The notes beneath the pieces were generated by a model. The model made no database searches and was not told the DNA's origin. It was given only the letters and a program-made list of their open reading frames with translations. The position numbers were made by a program, and so were the translations under genes. Shown one piece after another: positions 18,120-26,611 of a stretch of 64,000 nt of DNA. Numbering within the stretch: the first letter of the stretch is position 1; each line of letters starts with the position of its first letter. The stretch is from UBA3305 sp002373555 (GTDB lineage Bacteria > Bacillota > Clostridia > Lachnospirales > Lachnospiraceae): NCBI GenBank assembly GCA_946612455.1, contig CAMOER010000011.1:8682-72681 (forward strand), written 5' to 3'.

Positions 18120-19055
18120 TTATCTGTCTGCAAAGTGCATCCTGTAAAAGGCTTCCGCCGTACGCTTTACATCATCTTCAAGAGCGAGATACCGCTCCAG
18201 GAAATCCCTTCCCCTGTCCGTCAGAACACTGTTGCCGCCGTCCGCGCCGCCGGCTTTCCGCTGCAGGAACGGAAACCCCAGCGAATCTTCGACGGCCTTG
18301 ACCATCTTCCAGCCTTTGCTGTAGGACATATTCATCGCCTTGCAGGCGGAAAGGAGCGAGCCTTCTTCATCCACACGCGAAAGCAGTTCCGCAGCGCCGG
18401 GGCCGAAAGCCATCCCGCCCTTGTTGAGCGTGATCTTGATATCGAAGGAAAGATCCGACGATGCGATCGTTTCCTGCTCATACGCAAGCGCCTTTCCGTA
18501 GGCATGATCATCCTTTACCTCGATCAGAACGCCCGGATCCTCCACTTCCGTACAGGTGACGCTGACCGCCGGATCCTCCATGACGCCGCGCAGGCCGTTT
18601 TCGCCTGTATAAGCCAGGATCCGCGGGATCACTGCCGCAGAGATCCGGATCGGATGCCCCTGCTGCCCGTCATGGACCGGAACCGTGAAATCCCCTTTCC
18701 CTTTCATGACTGCAGACAGCGTCGCAGCAGAGAACATGGGCGCATCGACCGGCAGGAAAAGGATCTGGCTGCATTTTCCTGCCAGATGGGCAAGTCCCAG
18801 CTTTACCGAATCGAACATCTGCGAGGTGGCATAGGCTTCATTCCGGATGCACACGACGCCGCGGTGGGAAAGATGCCTCTCCAGCTGGTCGCCCTCATGC
18901 CCGGTCACGACCACGATCGGCGTGGCCCCGGCTTTTCTGAGCGTATCGATTTCCTTCTGTATCAGCGTTGTGCCCGAAAGTCTGAGCATCGGACGGAATT
19001 CATCCATACTGCCGGCTTTTCCGGCTGCCACGATCAAAGCACCGGTACTGTTCAT
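18120..19055 (-). CDS. MobA/MocA-like NTP transferase fused to a ModE-type DNA-binding domain
   Basis: 311 residues in two parts. Residues 1-195 match cofactor nucleotidyltransferases (MobA/MocA, NTP_transf_3), with PVDAP at 102-106 and QGHPIRIS near 132. The normal N-terminal GxSxRMGxxK loop is degraded to GKAGSMDEFR, so catalysis is doubtful. Residues 205-311 match the ModE N-terminal winged helix (FGPGAAELLSRVDEEGSLLS, SYSKGWKMVKAVE, SVLTDRGRDFLERY). The usual ModE molybdate-binding (Mop/TOBE) domains are absent. Encoded between modC and moaC. A ModE box lies at the modA promoter and another at the aldehyde oxidoreductase promoter, so this is the probable regulator. How it senses Mo is open. 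Confidence 0.88.
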   Translation of the reverse strand: MNSTGALIVAAGKAGSMDEFRPMLRLSGTTLIQKEIDTLRKAGATPIVVVTGHEGDQLERHLSHRGVVCIRNEAYATSQMFDSVKLGLAHLAGKCSQILFLPVDAPMFSAATLSAVMKGKGDFTVPVHDGQQGHPIRISAAVIPRILAYTGENGLRGVMEDPAVSVTCTEVEDPGVLIEVKDDHAYGKALAYEQETIASSDLSFDIKITLNKGGMAFGPGAAELLSRVDEEGSLLSACKAMNMSYSKGWKMVKAVEDSLGFPFLQRKAGGADGGNSVLTDRGRDFLERYLALEDDVKRTAEAFYRMHFADR

Positions 19056-19103
19056 ATCCTGCCCTCCAGTAAAAACAATCTATCAAGTGAATCCTTCTGT
19101 CCG

Positions 19104-20171
19104 TTAATCGGTCAGCGGCATGACCGCTTCCGGTGCGGCCCGGAAATATTCCGGCATATTTTCGCGGAATCGTCCTTTCCATGCTTCCGAGTCCGTCTTC
19201 CACCAGATCAGCCTGCGGTCATCTTCCGGATCATTTCCCTCCGCCGTCATGCGGACGCTGACTTCAAAAGGTCCTTCGGAGACATCATACACCCGGAGAT
19301 GAAAGCCGTTCGTTTCCGGGCGTGTCTTTTCCGGAACAAATTCATGCGCCCGGATCCCGACCATCTGCACCGCATCCGGGACAACGGCCGTACTCTGCAG
19401 CAGCACATTCCAGTCTTTTGCATAGACCAGATGGTCCCCGCGTTTTTCCGCCGCGGAAAAGTTCTTGCAGCCGGACAGCTTTGCCGTGGTGATTGTCTTC
19501 GGATGCGCGAACAGTTCCTTCATCTCCCCCTGTTCGACGGTCCGGCCCCTGTCCATGATCACCACGGAATCACAGAACCTGTAGACCTCATCCCGGCTGT
19601 GCGTGACCATCAGGACATCCCCGGTGTATACCTTCAGCATTTTCTGCACTTCGAAATGCATCTGTTCCTTTAAGAATGTATCCAGCGCCGAAAAAGGCTC
19701 GTCAAGCATCAGCACTTCCGGTTCATAGGCCAGGATGCGTGCGAGCGCCACGCGCTGCTGCTGACCGCCGGAAAGCTGCCCGGGATAACGTTTTGCCAGA
19801 TCCGTGAGATCAAAGGTCTCCAGCATTTCCACGGTCTTTTGCTTCTTCTGTCCGGCCGCTGCGCCGCGGATGCCGATGCCGATGTTCTGCTCGACCGTCA
19901 TGCCCGGGAAGAGCGCGTAATTTTGGAAAAGATAGCCGACCCTGCGCTGCTGCGGGGTCAGATCGATCTTCTTTTCCGAGTCAAAGAGCACGCGGTCATT
20001 CAGAACGATCCTTCCCTCATCGGGCTTCACGATCCCGGCGATGCATTTCAGCGTCATGCTCTTTCCGCAGCCGGACGCGCCGAGGATCCCCCGGACTTCC
20101 CGGTCCGTATCAAAGGAGATATCCAGGGAGAAGGCGCCCAGTTTCTTATGTATATCGACATACAGGCTCAT
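19104..20171 (-). CDS. modC: Molybdate ABC transporter ATP-binding protein ModC
   Basis: 355 residues. ABC domain (residues 1-235): Walker A GASGCGKS near residue 31, signature LSGGQQQR, Walker B VLMLDEPFSALD, and the H-loop VTHSRDE. A C-terminal TOBE-like region follows (about 285-355). Powers molybdate import with ModB and ModA. ATG 20171 overlaps the modB stop by 4 nt; the open frame upstream is inside modB and not used. Confidence 0.95.
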   Translation of the reverse strand: MSLYVDIHKKLGAFSLDISFDTDREVRGILGASGCGKSMTLKCIAGIVKPDEGRIVLNDRVLFDSEKKIDLTPQQRRVGYLFQNYALFPGMTVEQNIGIGIRGAAAGQKKQKTVEMLETFDLTDLAKRYPGQLSGGQQQRVALARILAYEPEVLMLDEPFSALDTFLKEQMHFEVQKMLKVYTGDVLMVTHSRDEVYRFCDSVVIMDRGRTVEQGEMKELFAHPKTITTAKLSGCKNFSAAEKRGDHLVYAKDWNVLLQSTAVVPDAVQMVGIRAHEFVPEKTRPETNGFHLRVYDVSEGPFEVSVRMTAEGNDPEDDRRLIWWKTDSEAWKGRFRENMPEYFRAAPEAVMPLTD

Positions 20172-20842
20172 CCGTGCTTCCTCCCTTTTCTTCTTCCGTT
20201 CGCGAATACATTCATCAGGACCACGATCACAAAGGAGAACACCACGAGGATCGCCACGTAACCGTAGGCTTCTTCCATATTGCCGCCGGCCACGGCGGAA
20301 TAGATCGCGAGCGGCAGCGTCCTGGTCTTGCCGGCAATATTTCCGGCGATCATGGCGGTCGCGCCGAATTCCCCGAGTCCTCTCGCAAAGGCAAGGATGC
20401 CGCCGGAAAGGACGCCGGGCAGCGCCTCCGGCATGATCACCCGCCAGAAGATCTCCCATTCGCTCATGCCGAGCGTACGCCCGGCAAAGATCAGATTCTC
20501 ATCCACCTGTTCAAAAGCGCCCCTCGCTGAACGGTACATGAGCGGAAACGCGATCACGACCGCAGCGATCACGGTCGCCGTCCAGTTGAAAACGATCTTG
20601 ATGCCGATCGAATTCAGGAAGATGCCGACAGGACGCTTCTGTCCGAAGATGAACAGCAGGAAAAAGCCCGCGACGGTCGGCGGAAGGACCATCGGCAGCG
20701 TCAGTATGCCGTCCAGGACCATTTTGATCTTTTCGGATTTCAGCCGGACGGTGATCAGCGCGACCAGCAGTCCGAGAAAGAAGGTAAAGAAGATGGCGGT
20801 ACAAGCCGTCTTCATCGAAATGAGAATGGGTGAGAGATCCAT
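20168..20842 (-). CDS. modB: Molybdate ABC transporter permease ModB
   Basis: 224 residues with five or six membrane helices and the permease EAA loop (GMSEWEIFWRVIMPEALPG) near residue 125, which docks the ATPase. ARGLGEFGATAMIAGN is typical of ModB. Ribosome site AAGGAGCGGG. Separated from modA by 121 nt that hold a weak terminator-like hairpin. Confidence 0.95.
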   Translation of the reverse strand: MDLSPILISMKTACTAIFFTFFLGLLVALITVRLKSEKIKMVLDGILTLPMVLPPTVAGFFLLFIFGQKRPVGIFLNSIGIKIVFNWTATVIAAVVIAFPLMYRSARGAFEQVDENLIFAGRTLGMSEWEIFWRVIMPEALPGVLSGGILAFARGLGEFGATAMIAGNIAGKTRTLPLAIYSAVAGGNMEEAYGYVAILVVFSFVIVVLMNVFANGRRKGRKHG

Positions 20843-20897
20843 TTTCCCGCTCCTTGACCTGTATCGTTATTTACCGAAAAACATATTCACTATAGCA

Positions 20898-20928
20898 CAA
20901 AAGGAGCTCCATGTAAATGAAGCTCCTT
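20898..20928 (-). terminator. Hairpin between modA and modB
   Basis: Stem AAGGAGCT / AGCTCCTT (8 bp, 12-nt loop) followed on the minus strand by TTTTG. Weak; probably lets part of the transcripts continue so that ModA is made in excess. Confidence 0.5.
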
Positions 20929-20963
20929 CGTTTATCCGGCACTTTCTCCTGCCGTGATCTGTT

Positions 20964-21884
20964 TTATTCCGGAAGCGTAAATCCGTAGTCCGTAAACTGC
21001 TGCAGCGCTTCGTCTGTTCCGAGGAAGTCGATGAAAGCCTGTGCGGCTTCCTGCTTCGTGGAGCTTCCGATCACGCCGATCGGATAGGTCGCGGGCGCAA
21101 GGCCTTCGATGATCTCCACGTTGTCCGCTTCCTGGATGGCATCGGTCCTGTAGGTGAATCCGCAGTCAGCGCTTCCGGCCGCGACCCAGCTCAGTACTTC
21201 CGTGACGTTTGTTCCGAGAGAGATCTCCTTCTCCTGGATCGCATCCCACAGGCCGAGCTCTTCCAGTGTAGCCTGCGTATACTGGCCAACCGGTACGTCC
21301 GCGGGATCGCCGATGGCGATGGTGTCCGCATTCACGATATCCTGTACGCTGGCAATGCCCTTCTCATTTCCCTTGGGGACGATCAGAACAAGCTCGTTGG
21401 TGACCTGAACCTTCACTGTGTCGTCATTCATCAGGCCGGCTTCCTGCAGCGCGGTCATCTGCTTCATGCCTGCAGAGAAGAAGACATCCCAGTCCGCACC
21501 TTCCTCGATCTGGGTTTGGAGCTTGCCCGAGCTGTCATAGGTCGCTTCGACTTTAATGTTCGGGTTTGCTTCCTGGAACATGGGGATCAGCTTGTCATCA
21601 AAGACATACTTCAGGCTCGCGGCAGCGGCAAGAACGATCGTGGTCTCTTCGCCCTCTGCGGCGGCTTCCGTCTCCGCGGCTTCTGTTTCCGCAGCCTCTG
21701 TCTCAGCAGCTTCCGTCTCGGCAGCCGCTTCGGTGACAGCTTCCGTCTCCGCAGCTGCCTCGGTAACGGCTTCGGTCTCCGCTGCGGCAGTGGTCTCTGC
21801 AGGCGCGCTTCCGGAATTGCCGGAGCAGGCAGCCAGAGAAAGGACCATCATCGCAGCCAGAAACAGACTGACAATTTTTTTCAT
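20964..21884 (-). CDS. modA: Molybdate-binding lipoprotein ModA
   Basis: 306 residues. A lipoprotein signal ends at LSLAAC (Cys20). A low-complexity linker made of ETEA/VTEA repeats (residues about 28-77) links it to a ModA-type binding domain (about 80-306; IVLAAAASLKYVF, YDSSGKLQTQIEEGADWDV, GDPADVPVGQY, GFTYRTDA). Captures molybdate outside the membrane for ModBC. First gene of the operon, with its own promoter and ModE box. AAAGGAGG precedes the ATG. Confidence 0.94.
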   Translation of the reverse strand: MKKIVSLFLAAMMVLSLAACSGNSGSAPAETTAAAETEAVTEAAAETEAVTEAAAETEAAETEAAETEAAETEAAAEGEETTIVLAAAASLKYVFDDKLIPMFQEANPNIKVEATYDSSGKLQTQIEEGADWDVFFSAGMKQMTALQEAGLMNDDTVKVQVTNELVLIVPKGNEKGIASVQDIVNADTIAIGDPADVPVGQYTQATLEELGLWDAIQEKEISLGTNVTEVLSWVAAGSADCGFTYRTDAIQEADNVEIIEGLAPATYPIGVIGSSTKQEAAQAFIDFLGTDEALQQFTDYGFTLPE

Positions 21885-21931
21885 AATAAGTTCCTCCTTT
21901 ATTTAATGATCCGAATAACGAATCTTATCGT

Positions 21932-21959
21932 ATTATAATATATTTATATCAAAAGTCAA
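21932..21959 (-). promoter_or_regulatory. Promoter of the mod-moa operon
   Basis: Minus-strand TTGACT (21954-21959), 16-bp spacer, TATAAT (21932-21937). The -35 box directly abuts the ModE box. Confidence 0.8.
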
Positions 21960-21983
21960 CGTTATTCTTTCGGAAATATAACG
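21960..21983 (-). promoter_or_regulatory. ModE box upstream of modA
   Basis: Minus strand reads CGTTATATT, nine bases, ATAACG: 24 bp matching the E. coli ModE operator of modA in both halves and in spacing, as I remember it. Located against the -35 box. Candidate regulator: the ModE-domain fusion at 18120-19055 in the same operon. Confidence 0.8.
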
Positions 21984-22056
21984 CATAAGCAATTAACAAT
22001 GAACTACTTATGCATCCATAAGCTTGCAGTTATGCATATCCTGTAAAGCAGCGATA

Positions 22057-23457
22057 TTATGCCTGCCGAAATACGGTCCCGATCCTGCGGATCGCCTCCC
22101 GCTGCGTCTCTTCATCCAGATCCGAATAATTCAGCACCAGCGTGTGATCATATTTTCTGTTCGCCCTGATGCAGAAGTCGGACAGGCACGAAATATTGAC
22201 GCCGAGCGCGGCCGCCCTGCGTTTGACATCCCGGTCATTCAGTTCCGTATTCAGCTTTACGAGCAGATGGGTTCCGCTGTCGCCGCCGGAGATGGACTGT
22301 ATGGGAATACTGTCATTTGCCCGAAGGGCGCGCAGAAGCTGCTCTCCTTCCTGACGGTAATATTTCCTTATTTTATTCAGGTGCCGTTCAAAATGCCCGT
22401 TCCCGATAAACCGCGCAAGGGCATACTGTTCCAGGCTTGACGTGGAATTGGTAAAGAAGTGCATCCTGCTGATATACCGTTTCAGCAGCTGTTCCGGAAG
22501 GACCATGTAACTGATCCGGAGCGCCGGCGAGACAGTCTTGCTGAAGGTATTCATATAGATGACCTTGCCATGCGCGTCCAGGCTCTTCAGCGCAGGGATC
22601 GGCTTGGAATTATATCTGAATTCACAGTCATAATCATCCTCAATGATATACCGTTCCTCATATTCTTCCGCCCAGGCCAGCAGTTCCTGCCTGCGGTCAG
22701 CCGGCATGATCGTGCCGAGCGGATAGTGGTGATCCGGCGATACGTGCGTGATCACCACATCCTTTACCCGCAGATCCTCCATGCTGATGCCCCCTTCTTC
22801 CATCTCGATTTCTTTCCAGCGCAGATGGTAGCTGGCATAGATCTGCGGGATCTTCAGGTACCCGGGATTCTCGACCGCATAGATCGTGGCCGGCGGAAAG
22901 AGGGTGATCAGGCGCGCGTAAAGATATTCGATGCCGGCGCCGATAATGATGCATGCCGGAGATACGCTGATCCCTCTGGCACGGTACAGATAATCGGCGA
23001 TCTGCTCCCGGAGGGCTTCCAGGCCGAAAGGATTGCCCCGCACTACAAGTTCCATCTCATAGTCCGAAAGGACCTCCCGTACGACCTTCTTCCATGCCGT
23101 AAAGGGGAAATATCTGTACAGGGTATTGTTCGCGCAGAAATCGGCAAACCATTCCTCCTCCTGATAATACTCTTTTTCTTCCTCCGGCCGACGGCCCGGC
23201 ATCTTCGGCATGGCCTTTATGCCGGCGACAAAATAACCCCTGCGTTCCTCATTGATGATATATCCTTCCATGATCAGCTGCTGATAGGCATTGATCACCG
23301 TCGTCAGGCTGATGTCATTGTCCGAAGCCATCTCCCGCTTCGGCGGCAGGCGCGTTCCGGCCGCAAGCCTTCCGGAAAGGATATCTCTCCGGAGCGCTTC
23401 GTACAGAGATTCATACAGCGGTCTCCCCGGTCTTTTTTCGAGTTCGTATTTGATCAT
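22057..23457 (-). CDS. MocR/GabR-type regulator (GntR helix-turn-helix fused to aminotransferase)
   Basis: 466 residues. GntR winged helix at residues 1-75 (LYEALRRDILSGRLAAGTRL, KREMASDNDISLTTV), then a class I aminotransferase-like domain (about 110-466) with a PLP-lysine motif YMNTFSKTVSPALR. In this family the PLP domain senses amino acids or amines and the protein often controls a divergent gene. Here that gene is the aldehyde dehydrogenase 109 bp away. The pattern is like GabR with GabT/GabD, but the ligand is unknown. Confidence 0.9.
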   Translation of the reverse strand: MIKYELEKRPGRPLYESLYEALRRDILSGRLAAGTRLPPKREMASDNDISLTTVINAYQQLIMEGYIINEERRGYFVAGIKAMPKMPGRRPEEEKEYYQEEEWFADFCANNTLYRYFPFTAWKKVVREVLSDYEMELVVRGNPFGLEALREQIADYLYRARGISVSPACIIIGAGIEYLYARLITLFPPATIYAVENPGYLKIPQIYASYHLRWKEIEMEEGGISMEDLRVKDVVITHVSPDHHYPLGTIMPADRRQELLAWAEEYEERYIIEDDYDCEFRYNSKPIPALKSLDAHGKVIYMNTFSKTVSPALRISYMVLPEQLLKRYISRMHFFTNSTSSLEQYALARFIGNGHFERHLNKIRKYYRQEGEQLLRALRANDSIPIQSISGGDSGTHLLVKLNTELNDRDVKRRAAALGVNISCLSDFCIRANRKYDHTLVLNYSDLDEETQREAIRRIGTVFRQA

Positions 23458-23566
23458 AATCTGGTATCCTTTTTTTGTTGTATTTTGGATATTTAAATGT
23501 GTTCAGATGGAATTATAATAAAATTATCACAAGTTGTAAATATTTTTCCCGGAAGGAGGAAAGAAC
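23458..23566. promoter_or_regulatory. Divergent control region, mocR / aldehyde dehydrogenase
   Basis: AT-rich. A good -10 TATAAT (23514-23519) points toward the dehydrogenase, but the expected -35 position holds only ATTTAA, which fits a promoter needing an activator. GTTGTATTTTGGATATTT and GTTGTAAATATTTTT look like loose direct repeats that MocR could bind. Confidence 0.45.
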
Positions 23567-25066
23567 ATGTCTGTTAATTTCAAGGAGAAGTACGGATTAT
23601 TTATCGGCGGTGAATGGCGCGATGCGTCAGACGGTGCTACATTTGACGTAACCAATCCCGCGAACGGCGAGCATCTTGCATACTGCGCCGAAGCGACGGA
23701 AGCAGATGTAGACGCTGCCGTAAAGGCTGCGTGGGCAGCTTTCCCCGCATGGAAAGATGTGCAGCCCCAGGACCGTGCCGCGATCCTGAACAAGATCGCC
23801 GACAGGATCGACGAGAATGCCGAACTTCTGGCTGCTGTGGAGACGCTTGACAACGGAAAGCCCATTCGCGAGACTACCTTCATCGACGTGCCGTGGGCAT
23901 CTGAGCATTTCCGTTATTTCGCAGGCGCGATTCTGACACAGCAGGGTTCCGCGACCGTCCTCAACACGCCCAACATTACCGGCAACGCCCTGAGCATCGT
24001 GCTCCGTGAGCCCATCGGCGTCGTCGGCCAGATCGTGCCCTGGAACTTCCCGTTCCTGATGGCCGCATGGAAGCTGGCGCCTGTTCTTGCAGCGGGTGAC
24101 TGCTCCGTTATCAAATCTTCGTCTGCCACGCCGCTTTCGCTGATCGTATTCATGGAGCTGATCCAGGATCTGATCCCGGCCGGCGTTATCAATATCATCA
24201 CCGGCAGGGGCTCCCGCTCCGGCCAGTATATTCTTGACCATCCCGGATTCCGGAAGCTTGCCTTTACCGGCTCCACCGAGGTCGGCCTGAGCATCGCGAG
24301 GGCCGCCGCCGAGAAGCTGATCCCCGCGACACTGGAGCTTGGCGGAAAGAGCGCCAACATCTTCTTCGATGACTGCAATTTCGAGCAGGCGATCGACGGA
24401 CTGCAGGTCGGCATCCTCTTCAACCAGGGGCAGGTCTGCTGCGCCGGATCCCGCGTTTTCGTACAGGAAGGCATCTATGACAAATTTGTCGAAGCTGCCG
24501 TCAAGGCGTTCGAGAGCGTGAACCAGGGCGATACCATGGATATGAATACACAGATCGGTTCCCAGGTCAACGAAGCGCAGGTCAGGAAGATCGCATCCTA
24601 TATCGAGATCGCGAAGCAGGAAGGCGCAACGATCGCCTGCGGCGGCGAGCCGAATAAGGAAGGCGAACTGGCGAAGGGCTGCTACTTCAAGCCGACCCTG
24701 ATCACCAATGTCACGAATGATATGCGTGTCGCACAGGAAGAGATCTTCGGACCGGTCGCCGTGGTCATCAAATTCAAGACAGAGGACGAAGTCATCGCAA
24801 TGGCGAATGATTCCGAATACGGTCTCGGCGGCGCCGTGTGGACAAGAGATATTTACAAGGCGATCCGCGTATCGAGAGCCATTGAGACAGGCCGTATGTG
24901 GGTCAACACCTACAACCAGATCCCGGCCGGCGCACCGTTCGGCGGCTACAAGAAATCCGGCATCGGCCGCGAGACGGATCTGTCGATCCTGGATGCCTAT
25001 ACGCAGCAGAAGAACATCTTCATCAACCTCAGCGAAGAGACCACCGGTTTCTACCCGCAGAAATAA
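23567..25066 (+). CDS. NAD(P)-dependent aldehyde dehydrogenase
   Basis: 499 residues, the usual length. Oxidises an aldehyde to the acid. Catalytic Cys291 (GQVCCAGSR) and general base Glu257 (LELGGK); cofactor motif GSTEVG near 235; IVPWNFP near 156. The adenosine-ribose Glu normally found after the Lys of KPxE is absent (Lys183 is followed by SSSATPL), so NAD versus NADP preference is unclear. Ribosome site GGAGGAAAG. The stop codon overlaps the next small gene (TAATG). Regulated by the divergent MocR protein (inference). Confidence 0.93.
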   Translation: MSVNFKEKYGLFIGGEWRDASDGATFDVTNPANGEHLAYCAEATEADVDAAVKAAWAAFPAWKDVQPQDRAAILNKIADRIDENAELLAAVETLDNGKPIRETTFIDVPWASEHFRYFAGAILTQQGSATVLNTPNITGNALSIVLREPIGVVGQIVPWNFPFLMAAWKLAPVLAAGDCSVIKSSSATPLSLIVFMELIQDLIPAGVINIITGRGSRSGQYILDHPGFRKLAFTGSTEVGLSIARAAAEKLIPATLELGGKSANIFFDDCNFEQAIDGLQVGILFNQGQVCCAGSRVFVQEGIYDKFVEAAVKAFESVNQGDTMDMNTQIGSQVNEAQVRKIASYIEIAKQEGATIACGGEPNKEGELAKGCYFKPTLITNVTNDMRVAQEEIFGPVAVVIKFKTEDEVIAMANDSEYGLGGAVWTRDIYKAIRVSRAIETGRMWVNTYNQIPAGAPFGGYKKSGIGRETDLSILDAYTQQKNIFINLSEETTGFYPQK

Positions 25067-25260
25067 TGGCCGGGAAGGAAGAAACGCAGCGGAAATGCTT
25101 TGAATTCGTCTGCCGGCTGTATCCGAAATGCGAACATGCCGCGGGAAGCTGCTGCGCGATCGATGATTTTTTCGAAGAGATGACGCTGTCCGCAGAGGAA
25201 TGCTTCGATCTGCCGGACAAACCGTTATACAGGGAGAAAAAGACCTGGTCATTCAGGTAG
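25066..25260 (+). CDS. Small Cys-rich protein translationally coupled to aldehyde dehydrogenase
   Basis: 64 residues, not recognised. Starts inside the dehydrogenase stop (TAATG), so it depends on upstream translation. Six Cys (11, 16, 22, 29, 30, 47), including CFEFVC, YPKC and SCC, suggest a metal or cluster site. No signal peptide, no membrane helix. Ends 8 nt before a strong terminator, so it completes the two-gene operon. Possibly an accessory or redox protein of the dehydrogenase. Confidence 0.7.
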   Translation: MAGKEETQRKCFEFVCRLYPKCEHAAGSCCAIDDFFEEMTLSAEECFDLPDKPLYREKKTWSFR

Positions 25261-25267
25261 GGAAAGG

Positions 25268-25294
25268 GGACTGCGGCACGCAGTCCTCTTTTTT
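25268..25294 (+). terminator. Terminator of the aldehyde dehydrogenase operon
   Basis: Stem GGACTGCG / CGCAGTCC with a 3-nt loop, then TCTTTTTT. Confidence 0.88.
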
Positions 25295-25317
25295 ATGCGC
25301 AAAAAGGCTTAAAACCG

Positions 25318-25346
25318 TTTTGGGCGGGAGAAAATTGTGCTATACT
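25318..25346 (+). promoter_or_regulatory. Possible promoter of the DUF212 gene
   Basis: TTTTGG (25318-25323), 17-bp spacer, TATACT (25341-25346). The -35 box is poor. Confidence 0.45.
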
Positions 25347-25378
25347 GATTCCGAAGGATCCCGTCGGGGGGTGTTATT

Positions 25379-25840
25379 GTGGATCTGATTCAGGATTTCA
25401 TTCATAACCGTGTTCTGATCACCGCTGCCGCCGGCTGGGCGTGCGCGCAGATCACCAAAACCGTCATTTTCTGTATCGTCAACAAACGCTTCGAACCGGA
25501 AAGACTGTTCGGCGACGGCGGCATGCCGAGCGCACATTCGGCGACTGTGACTGCGATGGCCCTTACCGTCGGTTTCACCAGCGGGTTCTCCTCTCCGGTC
25601 TTCGGACTGGCCCTGATGTTTGCGCTGATCGTCATGCATGACGCCATGGGCGTCCGTCTGGAAACAGGCAAGCAGGCAAAGCTCCTGAACGAAATGATGG
25701 AAGTCTTTGAGAAAATGAGCGAGGTCGACCTGTCCTTCGAAGACAGGCTGAAGGAATTTGTCGGACACACGCCGCTGCAGGTCGTGTGCGGCGCCTGCGT
25801 GGGACTGCTCGTCGCTGCGCTCGGCGCACTGCTGTTCTGA
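25379..25840 (+). CDS. Divergent PAP2 family protein (DUF212, YuiD-like)
   Basis: 153 residues with four or so membrane helices and the DUF212 signature GDGGMPSAHSATVTA near residue 48, which resembles the phosphatase motif of PAP2 enzymes. Probably a small membrane phosphatase; the substrate is unknown. Starts with GTG 25379 behind a G-rich ribosome site. Confidence 0.85.
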   Translation: MDLIQDFIHNRVLITAAAGWACAQITKTVIFCIVNKRFEPERLFGDGGMPSAHSATVTAMALTVGFTSGFSSPVFGLALMFALIVMHDAMGVRLETGKQAKLLNEMMEVFEKMSEVDLSFEDRLKEFVGHTPLQVVCGACVGLLVAALGALLF

Positions 25841-25890
25841 GCGGAAGCAGGCATTTCCCGCCTTATCACCGGCTGAAGGAGTGATGGATC

Positions 25891-26601
25891 ATGCTTCGAC
25901 TGGCGATCGTCGAAGACGAACAGAATTATATTGATCAGCTTACCGGGTATATCGATCGGTACCGCCGGGAACGCGGTGCCGATCTTTCCGTGACCGTTTT
26001 TCACGACGGCGATGAGATCGTGGAGAGCTATACCGGCCAGTTCGACATCATTCTCATGGATATCCAGATGCGCTTCATGGACGGCATAACCGCTGCAGAG
26101 GAGATCCGCAAAGTCGATCAGGAGGTCGTGATCATCTTTATCACCAATATGCAGCAGTATGCCGTGCGCGGCTATCAGGTGGACGCGCTCGATTATATCG
26201 TCAAACCGGTGGAATATTACGCATTTTCACAGAAGCTGGACCGCGCGGTGAACCGGATCCGCAAGAGCGCTGCCTCCTTTATTACGGTGCATGCGAACGG
26301 CGGCATCTACCGGCTCGTCACATCCCGGATCCTTTATATCGAGAGCGAAGGACATAATCTTCATTTTTATACCACCGGCGGCGAACTCATCTCCCGCATG
26401 AATATCAGCGATGCGGAAGAAAAGCTCTCTCCCCACGGTTTCTACCGCTGCGGGAAAGGCTATATCGTCAATCTCGAGAAGGTGGATTCCTATGTGGACG
26501 GCATCTGCAGGATCGGCTGCCATGCCATTCCCGTTAGCCGCGCGAAAAAGAAGGAATTTCTTGCCGTCATGACCGATTACATGAGCAGCCGTCTGCTGTA
26601 A
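25891..26601 (+). CDS. LytTR-family response regulator (AgrA-like)
   Basis: 236 residues. Receiver domain (1-120) with acidic pocket Glu8/Asp9/Glu10, phospho-acceptor Asp57 in ILMDIQM, and conserved Lys in DYIVKPVEY. LytTR DNA-binding domain (about 135-236; LYIESEGHNLHFYT, FYRCGKGYIVNLEKV). Pairs with the histidine kinase 10 nt downstream. LytTR proteins bind paired repeats about 21 bp apart, and such a pair occurs before the GH3 gene at 28077. Confidence 0.92.
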   Translation: MLRLAIVEDEQNYIDQLTGYIDRYRRERGADLSVTVFHDGDEIVESYTGQFDIILMDIQMRFMDGITAAEEIRKVDQEVVIIFITNMQQYAVRGYQVDALDYIVKPVEYYAFSQKLDRAVNRIRKSAASFITVHANGGIYRLVTSRILYIESEGHNLHFYTTGGELISRMNISDAEEKLSPHGFYRCGKGYIVNLEKVDSYVDGICRIGCHAIPVSRAKKKEFLAVMTDYMSSRLL

Positions 26602-26611
26602 GGGAGTGCTT

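Noticed and set aside
21885..22056. Moco riboswitch upstream of the mod-moa operon
   Set aside because: The -10 box lies about 50 nt from the modA start, too short for that RNA. The moeA leader also lacks its features.
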